In this document: positions 51,851 through 59,432 of the stretch, in pieces
Layout of the letters: every line of letters starts with the position of its first letter
Position numbering within the stretch: the first letter of the stretch is position 1
Assembly (NCBI RefSeq): GCF_001695575.1
Contig: NZ_LUAX01000007.1
Coordinates: forward strand, 682,001-746,000
Source of the DNA: Vibrio europaeus
GTDB taxonomy: Bacteria; Pseudomonadota; Gammaproteobacteria; Enterobacterales; Vibrionaceae
Direction: 5' to 3'
DNA length: 64,000 bases
Position numbers and translations under genes: made by a program
Notes under the pieces: generated by a model
The model's database searches: none
What the model saw: the letters and a program-made list of their open reading frames with translations, nothing else
Told to the model about the DNA's origin: nothing

Positions 51851-52699
51851 ATGAGTAAACTAACCAGCACGCATGCCTATCATGCAGACCCGATCATCAA
51901 GATTCGGGATTTATGTGTCGACTACATTACCGACACAGGCGACTTCAACGCGGTGAAGTCAGTCAGTTTTGACATTGGTAAAGGTGAAATATTTGGCCTT
52001 GCCGGCGAATCAGGTTGTGGTAAAAGCACCATAGCTTTTGCAATTAATCGTCTACATAAGCCGCCTGCGTTTATCTCTGGCGGTGAAATTCATTTCGAGG
52101 GGCAAGACCTACTTAGGCTATCCGATAAAGATCTCGGGGCTATCCGTTGGAGCGAAATAGCCATGGTCTTTCAAAGTGCCATGAACTCACTTAATCCAGT
52201 GCTTCCAATTCAAGAGCAATTTGCCGATGTACTGCGCCACCATAGAGGCATGAGTGAGGAACAAGCCAAAGATCGCGCAGAAAAACTACTTGATTTGGTC
52301 AATATTCCTCGTGAGCGACTCACTGAGTATCCTCACCAGTTCAGTGGTGGTATGAGACAACGACTGGTCATCGCGATTGCTCTATCACTCAATCCAAAGC
52401 TGATCATTATGGACGAGCCGACTACAGCACTCGATGTGGTGGTCCAGCGAGAAATTTTGCAGCAAATCTATCAGCTACGTGAAGAGTTTGGATTCTCGGT
52501 TCTGTTTATTACCCACGATTTAGCTCTGATGAGCCAATTATGCGATCGCATTGCCATCATGCGTCATGGTGAAATTGTCGAGGTTAATCAGTCTAAGCAA
52601 ATTCGCAACAACCCTCAGCACCCATATACACAAAAACTGTGGGCTTCATTCCCGAACATTCACGAAGGTAAACATCAACAGCAAGGAGCCCTCGCATGA
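51851..52699 (+). CDS. Opp/Dpp-type ABC transporter ATPase (first)
   Basis: A 282-aa ABC ATPase. Walker A is GESGCGKST, the Q-loop is MVFQSAMNSLNPVLP, the signature is FSGGMRQR, and Walker B is LIIMDEPTTALD. The OppD/DppD-specific C-terminal motif NPQHPYTQKLW is present. The ATG at 51851 is taken. An earlier in-frame ATG (51815) lies inside the Fur box and is rejected. Its stop overlaps the next start by 4 bp. No permease or binding-protein gene is present in the operon. An iron- or siderophore-related substrate is suggested only by the Fur box. Confidence 0.92.
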   Translation: MSKLTSTHAYHADPIIKIRDLCVDYITDTGDFNAVKSVSFDIGKGEIFGLAGESGCGKSTIAFAINRLHKPPAFISGGEIHFEGQDLLRLSDKDLGAIRWSEIAMVFQSAMNSLNPVLPIQEQFADVLRHHRGMSEEQAKDRAEKLLDLVNIPRERLTEYPHQFSGGMRQRLVIAIALSLNPKLIIMDEPTTALDVVVQREILQQIYQLREEFGFSVLFITHDLALMSQLCDRIAIMRHGEIVEVNQSKQIRNNPQHPYTQKLWASFPNIHEGKHQQQGALA

Positions 52700-53628
52700 G
52701 CCAACCCATCATTCAACTTAACAATGTGGTTAAAGAGTTCACTATTGGCGGAGGATTTGCGTCTGTTGAGCGATTCAAAGCCCTGCAAGGGATAACCCTC
52801 AACCTGCATAAAGGCCGTACCTTAGCGTTAGTTGGAGAATCTGGCTGTGGTAAGAGTACTTGCGCACGTTTGATCACTAAGGTTTACCCAACCACCTCAG
52901 GCGAGATCCTGTTTAACGGTAAGAACATCGATGAAATCACCAGTAAGAAAGAGCTTCTAGATTATCGCAGTAAGGTACAAATGGTGTTTCAAGACCCATT
53001 TGGCTCGCTAAATCCAACCCAAACCATTGAGCACCATTTAACTCGTCCACTGAAGATACACAAACAAGTGGCAAACAAAGCCGATATTCCCGCTAGGCTG
53101 AATGAACTGATCGAGTTAGTGGAACTGGCTCCTGATACACTGGGCAAGTACCCACATGAGCTAAGCGGCGGCCAAAGACAAAGGGTGAACCTAGCAAGAG
53201 CGCTCGCGGTAGGCGCTGAGGTCATTCTTGCTGATGAGCCTACCTCTATGCTGGATGTCTCTATTCGTCTCGGTGTCCTCAACCTGATGCAACGAATGAA
53301 GAAAGAGCTCGGTATTGGCTTTTTGTACATTACCCACGATCTTGCGACCGCGCACTACATTGCCGAAGAAACGGCCGTTATGTACAAGGGGCAGATTGTT
53401 GAATGGGGTGATACCCAAGCGATCTTAACTGATCCGCAACATCCTTACACCAAGCTACTGATCTCTGCGGTGCCCGATCCTGATCTGCCATTTGGTCAAT
53501 TAGTGGAAAATGAACCAAACTATTCTTTAGATGCCGATCAGATCCGTGAGCAAAGTGCGATTGTCAAAGAAGGGTTTGATCAAGTCGGACCAAATCACTT
53601 TGTAAAACATTGGGTTAAGGCAGCATGA
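52696..53628 (+). CDS. Opp/Dpp-type ABC transporter ATPase (second)
   Basis: A 310-aa ABC ATPase of the OppF/DppF type. Walker A is GESGCGKST, the Q-loop is MVFQDPFGSLNP, the signature is LSGGQRQRVN, and Walker B is VILADEPTSMLDVS. The C-terminal DPQHPYTKLLISAVPDPD is the oligopeptide-ATPase tail. It pairs as a heterodimer with the upstream ATPase, to which it is coupled by a 4-bp overlap, and overlaps the next gene in the same way. All catalytic motifs are intact. Confidence 0.92.
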   Translation: MSQPIIQLNNVVKEFTIGGGFASVERFKALQGITLNLHKGRTLALVGESGCGKSTCARLITKVYPTTSGEILFNGKNIDEITSKKELLDYRSKVQMVFQDPFGSLNPTQTIEHHLTRPLKIHKQVANKADIPARLNELIELVELAPDTLGKYPHELSGGQRQRVNLARALAVGAEVILADEPTSMLDVSIRLGVLNLMQRMKKELGIGFLYITHDLATAHYIAEETAVMYKGQIVEWGDTQAILTDPQHPYTKLLISAVPDPDLPFGQLVENEPNYSLDADQIREQSAIVKEGFDQVGPNHFVKHWVKAA

Positions 53629-54101
53629 GTCAATTGGATACGTGGGTAGAGCAGATCGGGATCTGGTATCAACACCGAAAGCATGATCAAGGTAGTCATC
53701 TTGAATCATTGATCCTGTCACCTCCAGAGCAAATTTGGGGGCCGTTAATTTCCGATCAACAGAGTAAGGCGATTGCCTGTTGGTTAGATGGTTGCCTACG
53801 TATCTTTAATCATGCTCGTTACAACGCGCCTGATAAAGCGTACCAGTTTCTACAGCTGGCCTATAGCAAACTGCAAAATGTGGTTTCGAATCCGGCGAGT
53901 GAGCTAGAACTAAAAGATTGGTGTATGAAGCGCATGCAGCACCTGACAGTATTAAGCTTGGAGTTCTGCAATCAACAAAGTCATTGCAGCTGGCAGAAAG
54001 AATCTCATCAATTAATCGATGCCCATGTTCAGTTTATGGCAGCCCATGCTTGGAATGAATCACGGAACGATGATCAAGGAACTTCGATTGCTCCTCATTG
54101 A
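53625..54101 (+). CDS. Unknown protein, third gene of the Fur-box operon
   Basis: A 158-aa protein without signal peptide or membrane segment. It starts MSQLDTWVEQIGIWYQHRKH and is mainly helical, with a Cys and Trp rich C-terminal half (LELKDWCMKRMQHLTVLSLE, FCNQQSHCSW). No family is recognised. Its start overlaps the second ATPase stop by 4 bp (ATGA), so it is certainly translated with the transporter. Two RctB-iteron-like words lie inside its coding sequence at 53678 and 54064, encoding RKHDQ and RNDDQG. It may be an adaptor or regulator of the ATPases. Confidence 0.8.
   Translation: MSQLDTWVEQIGIWYQHRKHDQGSHLESLILSPPEQIWGPLISDQQSKAIACWLDGCLRIFNHARYNAPDKAYQFLQLAYSKLQNVVSNPASELELKDWCMKRMQHLTVLSLEFCNQQSHCSWQKESHQLIDAHVQFMAAHAWNESRNDDQGTSIAPH
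53678..53689 (+). repeat. RctB 12-mer-like site inside a gene
   Basis: AAAGCATGATCA is identical to the origin iteron and, as there, preceded by CG and followed by AGG. Under equal base frequencies a given 12-mer is expected about 0.008 times in both strands of 64 kb, so chance is unlikely. Confidence 0.6.
54064..54081. repeat. RctB-type site inside the same gene
   Basis: GGAACGATGATCAAGGAA is the exact complement of TTCCTTGATCATCGTTCC at 58969-58986 in the origin, an 18-bp match. The inner GAACGATGATCA equals the fourth origin iteron. Confidence 0.62.
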
Positions 54102-54123
54102 CATCTGCCAGCCACCAAAATGC

Positions 54124-54152
54124 GCCCTCATATCGGTTTAAAATATGAGGGC
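54124..54152 (-). terminator. Terminator between the operon and the lipoprotein gene
   Basis: GCCCTCATAT and ATATGAGGGC form a 10-bp stem. On the minus strand it is followed by GCATTTTGG, and it sits between convergent genes. Confidence 0.75.
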
Positions 54153-54172
54153 ACAGCTTGGGCATTAATAAG

Positions 54173-55729
54173 TTAGATATCAATATCCGCCACATACTTA
54201 AAGTCAGAAGTATTTAGGCATGTACTATCTAAGCTACGCATATTCTCAGGCTCATTGATCGAGCTAAGAATCAAATTTTTCAGGCAAGGTACCCAATCTT
54301 GGGCATCCGTCAAAATACCATGAGAACCTTGATCGTAGGTCAAACTAAGCATATTCGAGAATTTCTTAGCAGAAATATCGGCCAGTGCTGGTGGTGTAAT
54401 ACCGTCATTCGCACCATTAAGAATGAGTACGGGATAATCCACCTTCTCCATAGAAACGTAAGAGCTACTAGATACAGACTCAACATTCATGGCTTGGCAT
54501 GCTTCAAGCGTCAACCCATAATGAGTACTATTATCTATTGCTTTTTGTACATCCGCCCCCCACTTTGCTCGACTCTCATGATGGCTTGAATAGTACTTCT
54601 GTTTAACAGGTTCTTCAGAACAAATATTTGCCAACCCCATGGCAGCAAATTGGCTTGGACTGGTGGGGTCATAAGCCTTGGCCTTATGAGCAATCAATAC
54701 GTCTAACCCAGATTCTATTTGTGCTTTGGTTAATTTCATTAATTCAACTGGGTTGAATGCACCATCTGCCGGTTTACTGTCATCGCGAAGCATACTTGTC
54801 GTGGTCAAGTAACTAACAAAAAAATCATGGTATTTCTCATCAATCTGAGCAAATTTTGTATTTAGGTCCGATTTAAATTTCGCTTCATCGCAGTACCCAG
54901 TGCTACGTGCGCACACTTCTAGAATCCTGTCTAGCGCTGCATAGTTTGACCAGGGCATATCCTTAATACCATTCATTTCGATAGGAAAAACACCGTCTAA
55001 TACCATCATTTGAATTGCATTGGATGTCTGATACCCTGCATTAATCTGCTTTTGCTCTTCACGCGCCATTGTCATGGCTAGACGTGTTCCGTATGAGACA
55101 CCATAAAGCTTCCACACCCCCTCTATTTCTTTAACTTCAGAGAGCTTCTTCTCTAGCAATAGTAGGTCTAACGCATTGTTTACATTTGTATATTGGTTCA
55201 AACTCACGCCATCGTTGACATATTTGTCCTTACAATCTTTAATCTGTTGAGCGGTACCAGAATCTTCAAATTCGCAGCTCAAAGAGGGAGTGGAATACCC
55301 GGTACCGCGTTGGTCGACAAAGTAAATGTCGTGGTTGGCCGATAGAACGGAAAAGCGATTATTACTATATTGAGCCCTATCAATAGACATGCCGCCCGGC
55401 CCACCATTGAGGAACAAAAATGCCCCTTTTTTTGGGCCTTGAGAAAGGGTTTTGGCAACTGCAACTTTAATTTTTTTACCTTCAGGCTGCGTGTAGTCTT
55501 CAGGCACCTCTAGAAGCCAGCAACTATCAACAGTATTAGGCTGAACATAGTTCTTGCCAACCAACTGTAGTTGATTACATTGTACCGTTTGCAGCTCTGC
55601 CGACGCATTTGATAGCGTTGATAAGTTCACTAGGTTATTACTGGTTACTGATGGAGAACTTCCTCCATCGCCTCCCCCACACCCAGCTAGCGCTGCCGCA
55701 ATCGTTAGCACTGCTATTTTTCTATTCAT
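54173..55729 (-). CDS. Lipoprotein alpha/beta hydrolase (TAP/prolyl-aminopeptidase-like)
   Basis: A 518-aa envelope hydrolase. The N-terminal lipobox LAGC (Cys17) predicts lipidation, followed by a Gly/Ser linker. The oxyanion motif is LFLNGGPGGMS (about residues 105-115), the nucleophile Ser212 is in YGVSYGTR, the acid Asp442 is in LNGANDGITPP, and the base His470 is in DQGSHGI. A TAP-like C-terminal domain closes it. Six or more cysteines suggest disulfides. Relatives cleave peptides or esters. It is monocistronic with a terminator beyond. Confidence 0.9.
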   Translation of the reverse strand: MNRKIAVLTIAAALAGCGGGDGGSSPSVTSNNLVNLSTLSNASAELQTVQCNQLQLVGKNYVQPNTVDSCWLLEVPEDYTQPEGKKIKVAVAKTLSQGPKKGAFLFLNGGPGGMSIDRAQYSNNRFSVLSANHDIYFVDQRGTGYSTPSLSCEFEDSGTAQQIKDCKDKYVNDGVSLNQYTNVNNALDLLLLEKKLSEVKEIEGVWKLYGVSYGTRLAMTMAREEQKQINAGYQTSNAIQMMVLDGVFPIEMNGIKDMPWSNYAALDRILEVCARSTGYCDEAKFKSDLNTKFAQIDEKYHDFFVSYLTTTSMLRDDSKPADGAFNPVELMKLTKAQIESGLDVLIAHKAKAYDPTSPSQFAAMGLANICSEEPVKQKYYSSHHESRAKWGADVQKAIDNSTHYGLTLEACQAMNVESVSSSSYVSMEKVDYPVLILNGANDGITPPALADISAKKFSNMLSLTYDQGSHGILTDAQDWVPCLKNLILSSINEPENMRSLDSTCLNTSDFKYVADIDI

Positions 55730-55865
55730 TTACGAAACATCTCCACCAAAAACTAATTAGCGGAGCGTACTATCGATCTTCACAATAAAACATGAAAGGA
55801 ATGGTCTCGATAATTGCGCCTTTTTTATTCTAAGAAGCGACAATAGGATTGCTGGAATAAAGGTG

Positions 55866-55898
55866 GAAAGATGATCAAGGGAGATTACCTTGATCATC
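55866..55898. repeat. Palindromic pair of RctB-like sites downstream of rctB
   Basis: GATGATCAAGG (55870-55880) and its exact complement CCTTGATCATC (55888-55898) are separated by GAGATTA. The left half extends to GAAAGATGATCA, one base different in register from the iteron. It lies between the lipoprotein gene and rctB. Confidence 0.62.
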
Positions 55899-55935
55899 GT
55901 TTCGTAGTAATCAGGTAATTAGCTGAATTTTAGGC

Positions 55936-55962
55936 AAAAAAAAGCGAGCTCGGAGAACTCGC
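55936..55962 (-). terminator. Minus-strand intrinsic terminator
   Basis: A GCGAGTTC/GAGCTCGC stem (one mismatch) is followed on the minus strand by eight T. It lies 210 bp past rctB's own terminator, so it would end some other minus-strand RNA. Confidence 0.7.
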
Positions 55963-56172
55963 AAAATATTCAGAATGAATGTAACAATATGAGCCAATCT
56001 ATCAGGGATAATCCTATCCCTCATTCATCAGAAAGGACAAAAGGTTGTCTATTCGGGATAAATATTATCCAACTGCTCTTGAGTCAATGTCAGTGCACTG
56101 TCAGGGGAATGTAGTAGCTCTGTTTAATAGCGCAAAGAATGTAACAAGGTGTATATCAGCGTAAATAAACAC
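55963..56172. other. Gap between two minus-strand terminators: possible RNA or gene remnant
   Basis: Bounded by intrinsic terminators facing the same way, as if it held a separate minus-strand transcript. GAATGTAACAA occurs twice (55977 and 56137). The minus strand has 24 open codons (about 56050-56123) ending LTQEQLDNIYPE and a stop, but with no start codon and a stop upstream. This looks like the tail of a decayed gene. GGGATA/TATCCC could pair near 56003-56018. No RNA family was recognised. Confidence 0.35.
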
Positions 56173-56200
56173 AAAAAAGCCAGCGTTTGAATCGCTGGCT
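56173..56200 (-). terminator. rctB terminator
   Basis: GCCAGCG/CGCTGGC stem followed on the minus strand by TTTTTT, 25 bp past the rctB stop. Confidence 0.9.
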
Positions 56201-56224
56201 TCATATCTTGCTCTGTTTGATGGC

Positions 56225-58195
56225 TTAAACTGCCACCTCATCTAGCGCTCTGAACACCGTTTCGTCTAGGTGGCCGTCAAAAACTTGTTTACATACCTTA
56301 CGACGCACGGCCAAGCCCGCAATTAAGCGCTCAATAGACAAATGCTTGTTCTCACTTTGGCCATTGTAAAGCTCTACCATCTTGCTTAGCGTCTCGTAAG
56401 GAATCGCTTCTTTACCGACTCGGAGGTAATCAAGCTTGTCAATCAGCTCCAGACACTCTTCTTGGATTGAGCTATGGGAATGCCCTGTCATAGCGGCTAA
56501 AGCCGATATGGAGCGTTCTAGAGCCTCTGAGGAGGTATATTTGGATAGAGTAATGGTTATCTCATCCGCATTGATCTCAACCAGGTGCTTACGTTGCTTA
56601 ACACGACGGCCTAACTTACCGCGCGGTGAACGCTCTTTGCGTTGGATTGGCTCAAATTCACCATCGATGATCTGAGACATCTCTTCAAGCTGCTGTTTTG
56701 ACACCATTTCGTTACGAAGCGGGTTTGGCAAGGTTGGCGCCATATTACGCTTACCCGCATTGGTGGTTCGGGCGCGCGAGTAACGCAAGACTTCTTCGGC
56801 ATCACACTTGATATCAAACTGATAATCTTTGACTTTGCCATTCTCGATCATTGCCGAGATCGTTAAGTGGTAACCCCAAAGATTGACCAAAAACAGATCT
56901 TCAGTGCCCTTGTCTTCAGCTAGCCTCTTCAACTCGCGGATCAGATCCATCGAGAAGCGACGCCATTCAATGTTTCGCGCCAGTTTCTGGTTCAATTCAC
57001 TCAGTAACATCACATCTGAATGACGGCGAGACATACGGCTACGGAAGTAGCTGTACAACTGAAACACTAATGTATGCTGCTTTAGAATTTCAGGCGGAAA
57101 CAGGAAGAAATAATCGCGCGTAAGCAGTTCTTCATAGAACGACGGTTCCCAAACTAGGATGTATAGGTTTGGTTTAATGCGAATTTCGCCGTCAGCGCCC
57201 TCTGTAGGGGCTTCTTCCGATGCGGTAATGGTACGGGCCAAAAATCTAAAACGATCGCTCTTAAAGCCTTCTGGCATGTTCTCACTAAGCCATCGACCAG
57301 TAAGCTCGTGCAACTGGAAGTCAGTAAACTCAATTCGATCGATACTGTCACGAATAGAATCACGGGCCGGACCACTGTCTTTTTTCCCACGCAGAGAAAG
57401 AATATCCGTGATGTACAGCGGGGTTTTATTTGGCACATGAGTACCATCTAACTGATACTGATGTTGGTGATGCTCATGATATTGTACCGTCAAAGTGAAC
57501 AGCGCGAACAAGGTCATGAGATCATCAACCGTCATAATATTTTTAGAGGATCGAGTTTCGATCACAGCGCGTGTTCCAGAGATCGACACCATGCTCTTTT
57601 GGTAGCTTTTGCGGGTACGTGGTGGCGCTAAAGCTTGATCTATGATGCCTGCCCAGTTAGTTGGTGAAACGACAAACTGATCCGCTTCATCTTTCATCGC
57701 TGGTGGCGTGTTTAACCCATGTTCATTCAACAAGCGTTTATTGACTTGGGTTTGCGCCAGAGCTTTTGAACGCTTCTGTTTTTCCGTTTGTTTTACCGAT
57801 TCTGTAACCAGACTTGTAGCGCCTAAAACGGAGATGAGCTGGTTAGGGTTAACGAAACGATGCAGCATGGTTTTGCCCGCCAGTCCTTCTTCAAAACGAA
57901 CCGGGACTTGTTGAAACAAACCAATATTGACCGCTGCGCGTAACCTTTGCTGGATAGCGGCACGAGTAACTTGGCCATCAGTCGCATCAATCAGTTCAGT
58001 GGTTGAAACTAATCCGTCTTTGCTGCTAAAGCCTCTTAGGGAGATAAGATTAAGAAGTTCGACGATACTTTTGGTAACGCCTTTGAAGTGTTGGTACTGC
58101 TCTATCCAATTAACAGCAACTTCAGATACTTCAAATAAGTGTCCATCTTTGTGGCTTCTTGGCGCTTTGATCAGTAGTTTTTCGTCTGAGCTCAT
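56225..58195 (-). CDS. rctB: Chromosome-2 replication initiator RctB
   Basis: A 656-aa protein specific to Vibrionaceae secondary chromosomes, close to the 658 aa of V. cholerae. It binds 12-mer iterons to open oriCII and longer (29/39-mer) sites to repress initiation and its own gene. It begins MSSDEKLLIKAPRSHKDGHL, with winged-helix regions in the N-terminal and central parts (for example VSTTELIDATDGQVTRAAIQ, and the segment ILSLRGKKDSGPARDSIRDS at about residues 264-283). The C-terminal third is basic with PRGKLGRRVKQRKH. It is transcribed away from the origin, and a GATC-rich promoter lies between it and the first iteron. Confidence 0.97.
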   Translation of the reverse strand: MSSDEKLLIKAPRSHKDGHLFEVSEVAVNWIEQYQHFKGVTKSIVELLNLISLRGFSSKDGLVSTTELIDATDGQVTRAAIQQRLRAAVNIGLFQQVPVRFEEGLAGKTMLHRFVNPNQLISVLGATSLVTESVKQTEKQKRSKALAQTQVNKRLLNEHGLNTPPAMKDEADQFVVSPTNWAGIIDQALAPPRTRKSYQKSMVSISGTRAVIETRSSKNIMTVDDLMTLFALFTLTVQYHEHHQHQYQLDGTHVPNKTPLYITDILSLRGKKDSGPARDSIRDSIDRIEFTDFQLHELTGRWLSENMPEGFKSDRFRFLARTITASEEAPTEGADGEIRIKPNLYILVWEPSFYEELLTRDYFFLFPPEILKQHTLVFQLYSYFRSRMSRRHSDVMLLSELNQKLARNIEWRRFSMDLIRELKRLAEDKGTEDLFLVNLWGYHLTISAMIENGKVKDYQFDIKCDAEEVLRYSRARTTNAGKRNMAPTLPNPLRNEMVSKQQLEEMSQIIDGEFEPIQRKERSPRGKLGRRVKQRKHLVEINADEITITLSKYTSSEALERSISALAAMTGHSHSSIQEECLELIDKLDYLRVGKEAIPYETLSKMVELYNGQSENKHLSIERLIAGLAVRRKVCKQVFDGHLDETVFRALDEVAV

Positions 58196-58402
58196 TTTTA
58201 GATCCGTGTCACACTAGCCGTAATATCGCTATAGTTCCGAAAGAATAAAGAAAAAAAGATCATAAATAAAGAAAAAATTATGGCTTTTAAATAACTGATC
58301 TTTTTGATTAATATGATCTTAATTGATTATATGATCTATTGATCCGAGCGTTGCTAGGCTTGTAAGTATATGTAGATAAAGGGATTTTTTTTTAACGCTT
58401 GG
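58196..58402. promoter_or_regulatory. AT-rich rctB promoter segment of oriCII
   Basis: About 200 bp, strongly AT-rich (58225-58350), with six GATC sites in varying context (for example ATATGATCT, TTGATCC). By analogy to V. cholerae it should hold the DNA-unwinding region, the rctB promoter and the 29-mer type autoregulatory site. I identify these by position only. Confidence 0.7.
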
Positions 58403-58528
58403 AAAGCATGATCATGAAAAACCCGAAAGCATGATCAATAAGTCTTTGAAAGCATGATCAAATATTACTAGAACGATGATCATCATTGGTTCGAATCTAT
58501 GATCAACGTGTCTATGAAAGCATGATCA
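58403..58528 (+). repeat. Six 12-mer iterons of the minimal oriCII
   Basis: 12-mers ending in ATGATCA start at 58403, 58426, 58449, 58471, 58494 and 58517, a period of 22-23 bp (about two helical turns). The first three and the sixth are AAAGCATGATCA. The fourth is GAACGATGATCA and the fifth AATCTATGATCA. Each contains a Dam GATC, whose methylation is known to be needed for RctB binding in V. cholerae. Confidence 0.93.
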
Positions 58529-58543
58529 TCAACCCTACACACT

Positions 58544-58552
58544 TTATCCACA
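58544..58552 (+). promoter_or_regulatory. DnaA box of oriCII
   Basis: TTATCCACA, a perfect DnaA box, 16 bp after the last iteron, as in the V. cholerae minimal origin. Confidence 0.88.
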
Positions 58553-58560
58553 GGACGAAG

Positions 58561-59040
58561 GATAACTGTTTGGGATGGACGGTGAAAGCTTGTCTTTTTC
58601 CTGTTCTCGTTTGCGAAAGAATGATCAAGGAAGAGGCTGTAATAGCGGATATTGATTACTCTCTGAACAATATCTTTAGTTGAACGACAAGTTGTCTATT
58701 TTGTTGTGCCTTAATCGCCAATCTTTATTGTTTCGAAAGCATGATCAAGTAAATGACATCGTTCCTGCATTGATTAAGCTGTCGTTCAACAATTCGTTCT
58801 CCCAATGCCTTGTTGGCTCTTATCTCTTAGTCCATCTGCATTCGTCCGTAATTCGATGGTACTTTTTCATGCTTCCGGTAGATAGGGCTACTTGATCATT
58901 GTTCCGATCTTTGATCATTTGTTTAGGATCTAGAACCCCTTTGTTTCTGAGCTGAAATTTCCTTGATCATCGTTCCCTAAGTTGTAAAAGTTGGCGAAAG
59001 CATGATCATCATACCTTCCTTGATCATTGTTCCGACTAAA
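58561..59040. repeat. Incompatibility/control region of oriCII (rctA-like)
   Basis: Additional single iterons lie at 58616 (AAAGAATGATCA), 58736 and 58997 (both AAAGCATGATCA). A second, oppositely oriented word TTGATCATYGTTCC lies at 58892-58906, 58973-58986 and 59020-59034, with a weaker copy at 58911. By analogy these are the inhibitory sites, possibly of the 39-mer class. Short open frames of 65-71 codons here coincide with the repeats and are not regarded as genes. Confidence 0.8.
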
Positions 59041-59199
59041 TGTTATCGCGCTTGATTTTTAACATCAACATCACTGGCTACTTGAACTGTTGTTTTCAAA
59101 TTTAACTGTGTAACTTAAGTCAAAATTGCACCTGCCGTAAATTAGAGCTAATTCTTAATCGTTCCGAAGAGACAGTCGATTAAATAGAGCCATTGAATT

Positions 59200-59212
59200 T
59201 TTACATTGTAAA
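59200..59212. repeat. parS2 site in the parAB2 leader
   Basis: TTTACATTGTAAA, exact consensus with T as central base, about 220 bp before parA2. It is placed to allow ParB2 to act on the parAB2 promoter. The surrounding gap 59041-59432 is AT-rich and holds no gene. Confidence 0.82.
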
Positions 59213-59432
59213 TAAGTGATACTGTAACACTTTTATTGTTTGTTGAATTTCGAGGGGTTGTTAGGGATTTTCTGACAATCATTTGACCTGTTTTTGCTCC
59301 TTGACGTTAAAATTCATGTCATATTTCTATTTAATGTGATTAATATCTATAATTGCATGTTCACCTTTTTATTGTATGTTGCGCAAAGTGCTGTACAATA
59401 ATTTCCAGGTCACTAATAACGGAATTTGGCAA

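Noticed and set aside
58486..58895. Two ORFs of 65 and 71 codons in the origin control region
   Set aside because: They coincide with RctB iterons and have no ribosome sites. The rctA region in other Vibrio is also now treated as non-coding.
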